Assembly: GCA_031419835.1 (NCBI GenBank)
Contig: JANOLP010000029.1
Coordinates: 1 to 22,571 of the forward strand
Direction: 5' to 3'
Source of the DNA: JALYOK01 sp031419835
Lineage (GTDB): Bacteria; Pseudomonadota; Gammaproteobacteria; Burkholderiales; JALYOK01
DNA: 22,571 nucleotides
The notes beneath the pieces are model-generated. The model did no database searches and was not told the origin of the DNA. It saw only the letters and a list, made by a program, of their open reading frames with translations. A program made the position numbers and the translations under genes. Shown here piece after piece: positions 1-7,020 of this stretch (position 1 is the stretch's first letter; each line of letters starts with the position of its first letter).

Positions 1-488
1 CCGGCGAGCGTGGCGTGATCGAATGCGCCGAGTTTGTCGGCCCCGCCGAAGATATGAAAATAGGTTTCCAAGCCATCTGGAAATATTTGTACATGCCGTC
101 GATCCACGAAAACGCCACGGTGCTTGAGCTTCTGTTCAATACCGACGTGTGGAACAAGCTTTCACCCGAACAACGAGAGATTATCCAATCGGCGGCGTGG
201 GAAGCGACGATGCGTGCGCAGATCGTATCGAATAAACTCAATGCCGATGCGCTCATCGAATTGCGCACCAAGCATGGCGTGAATATTGAGCGTACGCCGC
301 CGGACATTCTGCCGAAAATTTTGGCCGCCTGGGACGAAATTGCGAAAGCTGAAGAAGCGAAAAATCCATACTTTAAGAAAGTCTACGACTCACAAAAAGC
401 CTTCGCATCAAAAGTGGTGCCGGGTCGCCGGGCTGTGTACGCGCCCTATAACGTTGGCGCAGACTATTACTGGCCGGAAAAGAAATAG
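1..488 (+). CDS. TRAP transporter substrate-binding protein, DctP family (3' part only)
   Basis: This is the C-terminal part of a periplasmic solute receptor for a tripartite ATP-independent (TRAP) transporter. The reading frame is already open at the first base, so the gene starts outside the window; the GTG at 15 is an internal codon. The segment GVIECAEFVGPAEDMKIGF matches the family signature near the ligand pocket, usually written G-x-I-D-A-x-E-x-V-G-P, in the subgroup that includes TakP/FcbT1-like receptors for 2-oxo acids, mannitol or chloroaromatic acids. The C-terminal helices (LSPEQREIIQSAAWEA, then a Lys/Glu-rich helix) are also typical. The permease genes follow 71 bp downstream in the usual P-Q-M order. 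The ligand cannot be read from the sequence; a 2-oxo or hydroxy acid is an inference from the subgroup and the neighbouring reductase. Confidence 0.93.
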   Translation, partial: GERGVIECAEFVGPAEDMKIGFQAIWKYLYMPSIHENATVLELLFNTDVWNKLSPEQREIIQSAAWEATMRAQIVSNKLNADALIELRTKHGVNIERTPPDILPKILAAWDEIAKAEEAKNPYFKKVYDSQKAFASKVVPGRRAVYAPYNVGADYYWPEKK

Positions 489-559
489 CGGCGACGTCAT
501 TCGCGGTCGCCGCAACTCAAGCGCGGCGGCCTATTAGTTTGCCTTTATAGAGATCGCCT

Positions 560-1111
560 ATGAACCAGCCTTCGCCGCTCTACCTCGGCGTGATTCGTAC
601 GATAGACGGCATTACCCAATGGACCGGCTATTTGTTCGCGCTGATTGTTATCCCGCTGGTAATTGCCAACGTTGTCGAAGTGTTCATGCGCTACGTCATG
701 AATAGCCCGACCGCGTGGGCACTCGATACCACCATCATGTCCTACGGCTCATTATTCATGCTGGGCTCGGCGTATGCGTTGATGAAAGGCGCTCACGTGC
801 GAACGGACATGCTGTGGGACAAATTCTCGGATCGAAAAAAAGGCATCATCGACAGTATTGCGTTCTTAGTCTTCTTCTTGCCGTCGATGGCGGTGTTGTT
901 TTATATCTCTTACGTCGAATTTCAGTACGCGATCGAGATCGATGAAAAATCCACCGCAACGGTCTGGCAACCCATATTGTGGCCGTTCCGGGGGGTCGTG
1001 CCGTTGACGGCCTTACTGCTATTTGTGCAGGGTATTTCTGAATTATTGAAAAGCCTCTGGGCCGCGCGCACCGGCCAAGCGCTCGTTCACCACGAAAAAA
1101 TTGACATTTGA
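560..1111 (+). CDS. TRAP transporter small permease subunit (DctQ family)
   Basis: This 183-residue inner-membrane protein has four hydrophobic segments, at roughly residues 17-40, 52-75, 93-116 and 135-160, the standard topology and size of DctQ. It is the small membrane subunit that pairs with DctM and docks the solute-loaded DctP receptor; transport is driven by an ion gradient rather than ATP. The ATG at 560 follows an AGAGAT Shine-Dalgarno-like stretch. The gene lies between the receptor gene and the large permease gene, with only 9 bp to the latter, so all three should be cotranscribed. Family assignment rests on topology, length and position, because DctQ sequences diverge strongly. 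Confidence 0.93.
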   Translation: MNQPSPLYLGVIRTIDGITQWTGYLFALIVIPLVIANVVEVFMRYVMNSPTAWALDTTIMSYGSLFMLGSAYALMKGAHVRTDMLWDKFSDRKKGIIDSIAFLVFFLPSMAVLFYISYVEFQYAIEIDEKSTATVWQPILWPFRGVVPLTALLLFVQGISELLKSLWAARTGQALVHHEKIDI

Positions 1112-1120
1112 GAGATAGCG

Positions 1121-2458
1121 ATGAGCGGTAACGAGATTCTCGGCGTGTGCATGATGGTGGGGATGATTACCATCATCTTCGTTGGCTTTCCTATCGCGTT
1201 CACGCTGCTTTTTATTGCCTTTGTGTTCGGCTCTATCGGCTTGGGCACCGATCAAACTTTCAGCCTTGCCTATTTGCAAATTTGGGGCACGATGAAAGAC
1301 GATATTTTGCCCGCCGTGCCGCTATTCATCTTCATGGGTTTCATGACAGAGCAAGCGGGCTTGATGGAGCGATTATTTCTCGCGATGCGCAATGTCCTCG
1401 CGCCCTTACGCGGCTCGCTATATTTAGCGGTTCTTCTGACTGCGACAATCTTTGCGATGGCCACGGGCATTGTCGGCGCGGCAGTCACCGTGCTTGGAAT
1501 CATGGCGGGGCCAGTGATGATGCGTGCCGGTTACGACGCGAAACTTTCCGCGGGCGCAATTACCGCCGGCGGTACGCTTGGCATTTTAATTCCGCCGAGC
1601 GTGATGCTGGTCGTCATGGGGCCAGTGTTGGGTGTCCCGGTAAACGTGTTGTACTCAGCCGCGTTCGGTCCGGGACTTCTTTTAGCGGGCATGTACATTC
1701 TCTATTGTTTGGTTCGTAGCGCGATCAATCCGAAGCTTGGCCCACCGGTACCGTTAGACGAGCGCGTGACTAGCATCTGGGAACTCTTCAAAGAATTTAT
1801 CATCGGTGTCGTGCCGCTTGCGGCATTGATCGGTTTCACCCTCGGCACGATTCTCGCAGGTATGGCGACTCCTACGGAAGCCGCGTCCTGCGGCGCGTTC
1901 GGCGCGGCATTGCTCGCATTGGTCTATGGCAAATTAACATTTGTATCGCTTAAGAATGCCGCCCTGTCCACCATGATTACTTCCAGTATGGTGTTGTTTT
2001 TAGCGGTGGCATCCAACGTTTTTGGCGCGGTATTTACGCAACTGGGCACGACCGATCTCATTACCAACACACTGATGCAAATTCCTTTGCCCGATATGGG
2101 CAAGTTGTTGCTGATCATGGCGTTGATCTTCGTGCTCGGATGGCCGTTCGAATGGCCGGCAATCGTTTTGGTATTCCTGCCGATCTTTTTGCCGGTGGTG
2201 CAAAAACTGGATCTGGGCATGGAGAAAATGGATATGCTGACTTGGTTCGGCGTGCTGGTCGCGGTGAACTTGCAGACGGCGTTCCTCAGTCCGCCCGTGG
2301 CGATGTCGGCCTATTATTTGAAGAACGTAATGCCAAGTTGGAGTCTTTCGACGATCTATCGAGGTATGGGGCAGTTCATGGTGATCCAAGTGATTTGCTT
2401 GGGGCTCATTATTTTTTGGCCTGACGTTGTATTGTGGCTGCCGCGATTGTTGCGGTAA
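1121..2458 (+). CDS. TRAP transporter large permease subunit (DctM family)
   Basis: This 445-residue polytopic membrane protein is the ion-coupled transport subunit of the TRAP system. The conserved DctM block GTLGILIPPSVMLVVMG is present near residues 152-168, and similar elevator-type hairpin sequences occur in the second half, as in GMATPTEAASCGAFGA and the AFLSPPVAMSAYYLK region near residues 385-400. The length is close to the usual 425-450 residues. A GAGAGAT Shine-Dalgarno sits 5' of the ATG. The motif style (FEWPAIVLVFLPIFLPV) resembles the FcbT3 subgroup annotated for mannitol or chloroaromatic acids. The substrate is unknown. The next gene, a ketopantoate-reductase-like enzyme, starts 13 bp after the stop codon and is probably in the same transcript. 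Confidence 0.95.
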   Translation: MSGNEILGVCMMVGMITIIFVGFPIAFTLLFIAFVFGSIGLGTDQTFSLAYLQIWGTMKDDILPAVPLFIFMGFMTEQAGLMERLFLAMRNVLAPLRGSLYLAVLLTATIFAMATGIVGAAVTVLGIMAGPVMMRAGYDAKLSAGAITAGGTLGILIPPSVMLVVMGPVLGVPVNVLYSAAFGPGLLLAGMYILYCLVRSAINPKLGPPVPLDERVTSIWELFKEFIIGVVPLAALIGFTLGTILAGMATPTEAASCGAFGAALLALVYGKLTFVSLKNAALSTMITSSMVLFLAVASNVFGAVFTQLGTTDLITNTLMQIPLPDMGKLLLIMALIFVLGWPFEWPAIVLVFLPIFLPVVQKLDLGMEKMDMLTWFGVLVAVNLQTAFLSPPVAMSAYYLKNVMPSWSLSTIYRGMGQFMVIQVICLGLIIFWPDVVLWLPRLLR

Positions 2459-2471
2459 TAGAGGGATAAGA

Positions 2472-3401
2472 ATGAAGATTGCAGTAGTCGGGTGTGGGGC
2501 AATGGGCAGCGTTTATGCGGGGCTTTTGTCCGCTGCGGGACATGAAATTTGGGCGATCGATGCGTGGCCGGAACACATCGCTGCGATCCAAGAAAACGGA
2601 TTGCGGCTCGAAGGCGCATCCGGCGATCGCACGGTTAAGATTAATGCCGCCACGTCGACCAAGGATGTCGGCATCTGCGATCTTGTCATTCTCGCGACCA
2701 AGACTATGCACGTGGAATCGGCCGCTCAGGCAAGCCGCGAATTAATCGGCGCAGAAACGACCGTGCTGTCGATTCAAAACGGACTCGGTGGCCCCGACAC
2801 GGCAGCAAAAATTCTCGGCAAGGATCGTATCCTTGTCGGCGTGGTCGGCGGCTTCGGTGCGTCGATTAAAGCGCCGGGCCACGCCCATCACAATGGTTGG
2901 GAATTAGTGCGCCTAGGCGAATATTGCGGCCCGATTACGTCGCGCTTGCAGAACGTCGCCAAGGTCTGGGAGTCGGGCGGCTTTCGTGTAAAGTGCTTCG
3001 ACGACATTGATCAATTGGTGTGGGAAAAGCTGATCTGCAACGTCTGCTTTTCCGGAACGTGCGCGGTGACTGAGCGAACTATTGCCGAAGTAATGGACGA
3101 TCCGGATGCTTGGCAAGTGGCGTCCGGCTGCGCCGTCGAGGCCTATGAGGTAGCACGTGCGCGTGGAATTAAATTAGATATCAGCGATCCAGTCGAGTAC
3201 GTGCGAAATTTCGGCTCGAAGATCCCTAATGCAAGGCCATCGATGTTGTTGGATCACCTGGCGGGCCGGATGTCGGAGATCGAAGCGATCAACGGCGCGA
3301 TTCCGTCGGCCGCGCTAGCCCTTGGTTTGGCAGCGCCATTCAATACGGTGGTTAGCGCGATGGTAAGGGCAAAGGAAAGAAGATTGGGCGTACGGACTTA
3401 G
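2472..3401 (+). CDS. Ketopantoate reductase family protein (2-dehydropantoate 2-reductase-like)
   Basis: This 309-residue NAD(P)H-dependent reductase has the ApbA/PanE fold. The N-terminal Rossmann motif GCGAMGS (residues 7-13) is followed by a strand ending in Asp30 (IWAIDAW), then QNGLG at 102-106. The C-terminal helical domain contains VWEKLICN with Lys186 in the place of the catalytic lysine, and RPSMLLDHLAGRMSEIEAI near residues 255-275, the usual substrate-site block. I chose the ATG at 2472 rather than an in-frame upstream start at 2427. It has a GAGGGATAAG ribosome-binding site and the Rossmann fold begins at once, whereas the upstream start would overlap dctM. True PanE makes pantoate for coenzyme A. 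Many paralogues in transport operons reduce other 2-oxo acids, and the link to a TRAP operon favours such a catabolic role here (inference). Confidence 0.88.
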   Translation: MKIAVVGCGAMGSVYAGLLSAAGHEIWAIDAWPEHIAAIQENGLRLEGASGDRTVKINAATSTKDVGICDLVILATKTMHVESAAQASRELIGAETTVLSIQNGLGGPDTAAKILGKDRILVGVVGGFGASIKAPGHAHHNGWELVRLGEYCGPITSRLQNVAKVWESGGFRVKCFDDIDQLVWEKLICNVCFSGTCAVTERTIAEVMDDPDAWQVASGCAVEAYEVARARGIKLDISDPVEYVRNFGSKIPNARPSMLLDHLAGRMSEIEAINGAIPSAALALGLAAPFNTVVSAMVRAKERRLGVRT

Positions 3402-3425
3402 CAATTCGGTTTGGCGAGTAAAGTA

Positions 3426-3445
3426 CCCCGCCGCAAGCGGCGGGG
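3426..3445. terminator. Perfect GC-rich hairpin after the TRAP/reductase operon
   Basis: CCCCGCCGC (3426-3434) pairs perfectly with GCGGCGGGG (3437-3445) around a two-base AA loop, 24 bp after the reductase stop codon. The following bases are CTTTC, not a long T-run, so it is either a weak intrinsic terminator or an mRNA-end-stabilising hairpin. A near copy lies at 3528-3547. Confidence 0.6.
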
Positions 3446-3482
3446 CTTTCAAAACCTGAAAACTTAAAACAGATTCAACTGC

Positions 3483-3516
3483 ATCTTGGCGTGGGCATCG
3501 AGCCCACCCCCAAGAT
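3483..3516. repeat. Imperfect hairpin between two near-identical GC hairpins
   Basis: ATCTTGG (3483-3489) pairs with CCAAGAT (3510-3516), and inside it TGGGC (3492-3496) pairs with GCCCA (3502-3506) around ATCGA, separated by a small internal loop. It is the middle of three hairpins within about 120 bp in this intergenic region. Confidence 0.55.
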
Positions 3517-3527
3517 CGCTCATTCCT

Positions 3528-3547
3528 CCCCACCGCAAGCGGTGGGG
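3528..3547. repeat. Second copy of the 20-bp GCAAGC-centred hairpin
   Basis: CCCCACCGC (3528-3536) pairs perfectly with GCGGTGGGG (3539-3547) around AA. It differs from the hairpin at 3426-3445 by one compensated base pair (G-C changed to A-T), so the stem is conserved while the sequence changed. The arrangement resembles paired REP/BIME-type palindromes. It could also terminate the leftward operon ending at 3678, although no clear T-tract follows on that strand. Confidence 0.6.
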
Positions 3548-3677
3548 CATCCTGATCGTTTTTCGTGAATTTATCGCGCGCCGGACTAATTGAATCGCCA
3601 TGGTCGATGTCGTAGTAATCGATTAGATTGACAATGCGGATAAAGATGTACGTCGTATATGTACGGGGTACGCAATG

Positions 3678-4463
3678 TTAGACGCTACGCGCCAAATGGT
3701 GGATCCACTGCGCTTGATCCACATTATTTGTTTTGAATATCACTACGTGTTGCCAGGGCAGCGTATGCGCGGTGCGCACCCATATCAATCCATTTTGTGC
3801 TGCTTCGCGTCGAATCTGCGCCTCGCTCATTTTGTGAACCGGCTTGATCGGAACCTTCGGATCTTCGGCACGGTATTCGACGAATACGATGCGTCCACCC
3901 GGCCGCAACGCACGCTTGATGCTCTCCAACATTTCGCTCGGGAATTCGAGTTCGTGGTACACGTCGACCATGATCGCAAGATCGGCAACGCCATCGGGCA
4001 GCGCCACGGATTTTTCCGTGCCGAGAATCGGCTTGACGTTGGTAAAGGCCGGCTGCTTCGAGACTGCGTTGAGCATGTCAACCATTTCCGCTTGCACGTC
4101 GATCGCGTAGACCTTGCCTTTGGGGCCGACGAGCGTCGCGATGCGCCGCGAATAATAGCCGGTGCCGGCACCCACATCCATTACGTCCATGCCGGGCTTT
4201 AGCGCCAATTCGCGCAACAACAAATCGCCGCGCTCTTCTTGCTCGCGTTCTTCCCGTTCCAGCCATTGCGCGCCTTGGAAGCCCATCACTTGTGCGATCT
4301 CGCGGCCCATGTAGCTTTTGCCGATGCCATCTAGCGTTGGTGGGATCTGGCGATACAGATCCGAATCCCCAAGGGCCGGTGGCATCCAGCCGAGCAACAA
4401 CGTCGCAGCGACCGCCCTTATTCGCCGCGCTAGCCAGACACAAACTGTTTTTTTGTCAGTCAT
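3678..4463 (-). CDS. Class I SAM-dependent methyltransferase with apparent signal peptide
   Basis: This 261-residue protein has a seven-strand methyltransferase domain: motif I DVGAGTGYYSRRIA at residues 96-109, an acidic residue after strand 2 (AIDVQAEMV, Asp122), then VDVYHELEF and a post-motif block LRPGGRIVFVEYR. Its substrate is not identifiable. The first 32 residues look like a signal peptide: basic KK and RRIR, a hydrophobic stretch AVAATLLLGWM, then PPALG before DSDLYRQ. I chose the ATG at 4463 over the upstream GTG at 4517 because it overlaps the stop codon of the GIY-YIG gene as ATGA, the classic sign of translational coupling. It is the last gene of a leftward three-gene operon. 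Export of a SAM-dependent enzyme would be odd, since SAM is cytoplasmic; the N-terminus could instead be a membrane anchor. Confidence 0.85.
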   Translation of the reverse strand: MTDKKTVCVWLARRIRAVAATLLLGWMPPALGDSDLYRQIPPTLDGIGKSYMGREIAQVMGFQGAQWLEREEREQEERGDLLLRELALKPGMDVMDVGAGTGYYSRRIATLVGPKGKVYAIDVQAEMVDMLNAVSKQPAFTNVKPILGTEKSVALPDGVADLAIMVDVYHELEFPSEMLESIKRALRPGGRIVFVEYRAEDPKVPIKPVHKMSEAQIRREAAQNGLIWVRTAHTLPWQHVVIFKTNNVDQAQWIHHLARSV

Positions 4464-4711
4464 GGTATCGCGAGGTACGCTAATTTTTTCGATCTCGGTA
4501 GCTGTCTTATTTCCCACTCGGCGCGCGAGGCGCTTGACCGATCGGGATAGGTTTTGGACGCGAGCAAGCGCCGCGGCGGATTCGCCTTGGTATATTTTGC
4601 GCCCTGTCCCCTCGCGTGAGCAGCGTAACGCGATTCGAGGTCGTTAGTGATTCCAGCGTAATAGGCGCCGTTGGTACACTCGATCAAATAAAGATGCCAG
4701 TGAGTTTTCAT
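4460..4711 (-). CDS. GIY-YIG domain protein, YhbQ/UPF0213-like
   Basis: This 83-residue protein consists almost entirely of a GIY-YIG nuclease fold: WHLYLIECTNGAYYAGITND gives the two signature strands (YLI and YAG in place of GIY and YIG), followed by the conserved Arg in ESRYAAH, then GQGAKYTKANPPRRLL, and a C-terminal Glu in EWEIRQLPRSKK. Size and motifs match the stand-alone YhbQ/UPF0213 family, whose members are small DNA-binding or nuclease-like proteins of poorly known role. The gene starts 9 bp after the DUF4126 stop codon and its TGA overlaps the methyltransferase ATG by four bases. No good Shine-Dalgarno is visible, so it probably relies on coupling to the gene in front. Confidence 0.9.
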   Translation of the reverse strand: MKTHWHLYLIECTNGAYYAGITNDLESRYAAHARGQGAKYTKANPPRRLLASKTYPDRSSASRAEWEIRQLPRSKKLAYLAIP

Positions 4712-4720
4712 TAAACGAAT

Positions 4721-5332
4721 CTATCGTTCGGGCTGAAACTGCTTTCGATCGTCGCGTAAGTGCCTGAGCACCAGGCGAACGCCGCGCCAAATTTTTGGAA
4801 AAATCCAAAGCATCAACAGCACGAATAACACTAATCCAACCAGAAACAACACCGGCGCGAACAGCGCCGCCCATAGGCCACCCGCGACCATGAAGTCTTC
4901 GCCGAATGAGGCCGCCCAATTGCTGAATGGTTCCGGTGAGGTGTTGATCAGCGCGCGACTGCCGGCTTTGGTGAAATGACTGCCGCTAGTCAACGTGCCA
5001 CCCAATATAGCGGCGATGAATGCCCATTCCGGGCTAATGTGCGCGACGGTTCCAGCGGCTAAAAGTGCGCCGGCGGGAATACGAATGAAGGTGTGAATAA
5101 AATCCCACAGCGAGTCGATAGCGGGAATCTTGTCGGCGAAAAATTCTACCGCGAGCATGATTCCCGATGCGGCGAGTACGCCATTAGCCGCGAGCAATTG
5201 CAAATGTTCCGGCAACGCGATGAAACCCATCTTGCCTAACACACCGACAGTAAACAACACGGCATAAAGTCGAATGCCGCTGGCCCAACTTAAGCCTGCA
5301 GCCATTGCGATGGTAGAAACGATGTCGCCCAA
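4721..5332 (-). CDS. DUF4126 family integral membrane protein
   Basis: A small membrane protein of about 203 residues with several hydrophobic helices. The block GLSWASGIRLYAVLFTVGVLG near the N-terminus, a central ADKIPAIDSLWDFIHTFIRIPAGALLA and GGTLTSGSHFTKAGSRALINTSPEP are hallmarks of DUF4126, a family of unknown function. The open frame extends much further upstream, but that part is antisense to the tRNA-Pro gene and cannot be coding in the same way. I place the start at the TTG at 5332, giving MGDIVSTIAMAAG and a typical family length; the ribosome site (GGATCGGATCG) is weak, and the ATG at 5305 is an alternative. It is the first gene of the operon with the GIY-YIG protein and the methyltransferase. 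Confidence 0.82.
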   Translation of the reverse strand: MGDIVSTIAMAAGLSWASGIRLYAVLFTVGVLGKMGFIALPEHLQLLAANGVLAASGIMLAVEFFADKIPAIDSLWDFIHTFIRIPAGALLAAGTVAHISPEWAFIAAILGGTLTSGSHFTKAGSRALINTSPEPFSNWAASFGEDFMVAGGLWAALFAPVLFLVGLVLFVLLMLWIFPKIWRGVRLVLRHLRDDRKQFQPER

Positions 5333-5372
5333 CGATCCGATCCGAAAAAGTGATGAGTCCAAGTCTATCGCG

Positions 5373-5400
5373 TTTTTCGCAGCGAATGAACTGATATAAT
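5373..5400 (+). promoter_or_regulatory. Probable sigma-70 promoter of tRNA-Pro
   Basis: A perfect -10 box TATAAT lies at 5395-5400, eight bases before the tRNA 5' end, and a weak -35-like TTTTTC lies at 5373-5378 (16-bp spacer). The position fits transcription starting just upstream of the mature tRNA. Confidence 0.6.
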
Positions 5401-5408
5401 CCAAGGTT

Positions 5409-5485
5409 CGGGGTGTAGCGCAGTCCGGTAGCGCGCTTGCTTTGGGAGCAAGATGTCGGGAGTTCGAATCTCTCCACCCCGACCA
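5409..5485 (+). tRNA. tRNA-Pro (anticodon UGG)
   Basis: This is a 77-nt cloverleaf. The acceptor stem CGGGGTG (5409-5415) pairs with CACCCCG (5475-5481), followed by discriminator A and an encoded CCA (5483-5485). The D-arm contains AGTCCGGTAGC. The anticodon stem is CTTGC/GCAAG around the loop TTTGGGA, giving anticodon TGG. The T-arm contains GTTCGAATC. The C-starting acceptor and overall sequence match bacterial proline tRNAs. No copy of its 3' end occurs elsewhere in the window, so I see no sign of an integrated element using it as an attachment site. Confidence 0.97.
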
Positions 5486-6322
5486 ATTAATCAATGACTT
5501 ACCTTCAAGTTGCCCGTCCAAAATATTTGGGACAGTGCCCCAAACTCGGGTTAATGTCGAACGTTTCGGTAAGTCCAATTTCACTTCCGACAATGGCACG
5601 TAGATTGGCTTGACGTTGCTTTCGCACTAAGCCGACGTAGCATGATTTTTTCATGCCGTCATTGTCGTTCGGCGGCTTTGCGGCGTTTCGAAAAATTATC
5701 CGTTCTGGCGAGCCATCCCATTCATTCGCGGTTAGGATCAATCACTCAGCCATCGCGGGCAGCGGACGCTCCCCAGGTCCCAGAACCAGCCGCTCACACG
5801 GGCTAAGAATCTGGAAGTGCGCTGTTTCATCGGCACCTGAAATGGTGCGGTAGATTTTATCCCGGCGCCACAAAAGCAAAGCCCTACGAAAATCGCAGGG
5901 CTTCACAGGATTGCCACATGGTTGTGGCATTATTTCGTCGCTGCATGCGACGTGTGCCGGCAACTGAGTGCAGGCGTCAGGATCGAGTAATAGTGATTTT
6001 CCTCTATAGCACCTCCATTGATCTGCCTTCCTTACAACACGATGGCACATTACCGTCACGCGCGCCATAAATTGATGTTAGGCTAGTTCGCATCGTTATG
6101 CAACCGGGGTCATCGCGCTCATTGGACCGGCGTTGATGCGGATTAAATCAGCACGATCGCGGCGGCTGGCTTTTGACCCGCCAATGCAGTTCCGATGGCC
6201 TAAAAATTAGTCCAATTGACGACCTGCCAATTCGGAGCCTATAGTTCCAACCAGTCACGCAAAGGGAGGATCCCACTTCCTACTCGTGTACGCGTCAATC
6301 AACCTAAATCAGAGAGGATCAC
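5486..6322. other. 837-bp stretch without a supportable gene
   Basis: Leftward open frames at 5505-5741 and 5742-6068 exist, but they show no recognisable motif, lack clear ribosome-binding sites and are rich in Arg, Cys and Pro, so I do not call them genes. The stretch does contain several hairpins: TTTGGG/CCCAAA at 5526-5544, GCATGA/TCATGC with a T5 loop at 5640-5656, and two adjacent ones at 5879-5929. The last ~60 bases carry the leader and ribosome site of the first glutathione S-transferase gene. Confidence 0.5.
5879..5929. terminator. Two adjacent hairpins, possible bidirectional terminator
   Basis: AAGCCCT (5879-5885) plus CGA pair with TCG plus AGGGCTT (5893-5903) with one internal mismatch and an AAA loop. 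Ten bases later TGCCACA (5912-5918) pairs with TGTGGCA (5923-5929) around TGGT. Neither has a long T-run on either side, so a terminator role is only a possibility. Confidence 0.35.
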
Positions 6323-6952
6323 ATGAAAATATACGACTGGCACATTGCCCCGAACCCACGGCGGCTGCACATTTACTTGGCCGAGAAAGGACTGCAAATT
6401 CCGCTCGAAGAAGTCGGTGGCGACAATCTTAAACTCAAACCGTCCTATGTCGAAAAGTATCCCCATGCCATGGTGCCGGTACTGGAGCTTGATGACGGCA
6501 CCCTAATCGGCGAAGCCATGGCGATCGCCCGCTATTTCGAGGAACTTCATCCCAATCCGCCGCTGATGGGCACCGACGCCAAGGACAAAGCTATCGTCGA
6601 AATGTGGGAGAAGCGCGCTAACGAGGAAGGCATGCTTGCGGCCTCGGAGCTGTTTCGCAATACCCATCCCGCTTTCGCCGATCGCGGCCTGCCCGGTTCC
6701 GCCGAGGCGATCCAGCAGCATCCTTATCTGGTCGAACGAGCCAAGGCCCGCTTAGGGCGGTTCTATCAAAAGTTCGACGCCCAGCTCGCCAACAACGAGT
6801 TCGTCGCAGGCACTCGCTACACCATTGCCGATGCGACGACTCTGTGCGCGATCGATTTCGGCAAATGGACTGAACTCGACATACCACCGGAATGTAAGCA
6901 CCTGCGGCGCTGGTACGACGCCGTATCTGCGCGCCCGAGTGCGAAAGCGTAA
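6323..6952 (+). CDS. Glutathione S-transferase family protein (first of three)
   Basis: This 209-residue protein has the two-domain GST layout. The N-terminal thioredoxin-like part (residues 1-80) includes APNPRRLHIYLAEKGL, then HAMVPVLELDDGTLIGEAMAIARYFEE, where the Pro after MV is the cis-proline that holds the glutathione backbone. The usual ESxAI glutathione-binding motif reads EAMAI. The C-terminal all-helical domain has the conserved FVAGTRYTIADATTLCAIDF block with the N-capping Asp of the GST fold, and ends with the common LRRWYDAVSARPSAKA. An AGAGAGGAT ribosome site lies before the ATG. It likely conjugates or reduces electrophiles with glutathione; its substrate is unknown. It is followed after 68 bp by another GST gene on the same strand. 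Confidence 0.92.
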   Translation: MKIYDWHIAPNPRRLHIYLAEKGLQIPLEEVGGDNLKLKPSYVEKYPHAMVPVLELDDGTLIGEAMAIARYFEELHPNPPLMGTDAKDKAIVEMWEKRANEEGMLAASELFRNTHPAFADRGLPGSAEAIQQHPYLVERAKARLGRFYQKFDAQLANNEFVAGTRYTIADATTLCAIDFGKWTELDIPPECKHLRRWYDAVSARPSAKA

Positions 6953-7020
6953 ATGTCTCGCGCCCATGTTAACCATGGACGCTCGCACTGCAAACCGCAC
7001 CCGCGCCACTCGGAGCAAGC

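Noticed and set aside
5409..5485. tRNA-Pro as an attachment site for an integrated island
   Set aside because: No integrase and no repeat of the tRNA 3' end are visible in the window.
5333..5599. Upstream extension of the DUF4126 reading frame
   Set aside because: It is antisense to the tRNA-Pro gene and adds residues not typical of the family, so the start was placed at 5332.
5505..5741. Leftward 78-codon open frame downstream of tRNA-Pro
   Set aside because: Rare-looking composition, no motif and no ribosome site; it only abuts the equally unsupported frame at 5742.
5742..6068. Leftward 108-codon open frame with an ATG
   Set aside because: No recognisable domain, no ribosome site, and it spans the two hairpins at 5879-5929; composition is not protein-like.
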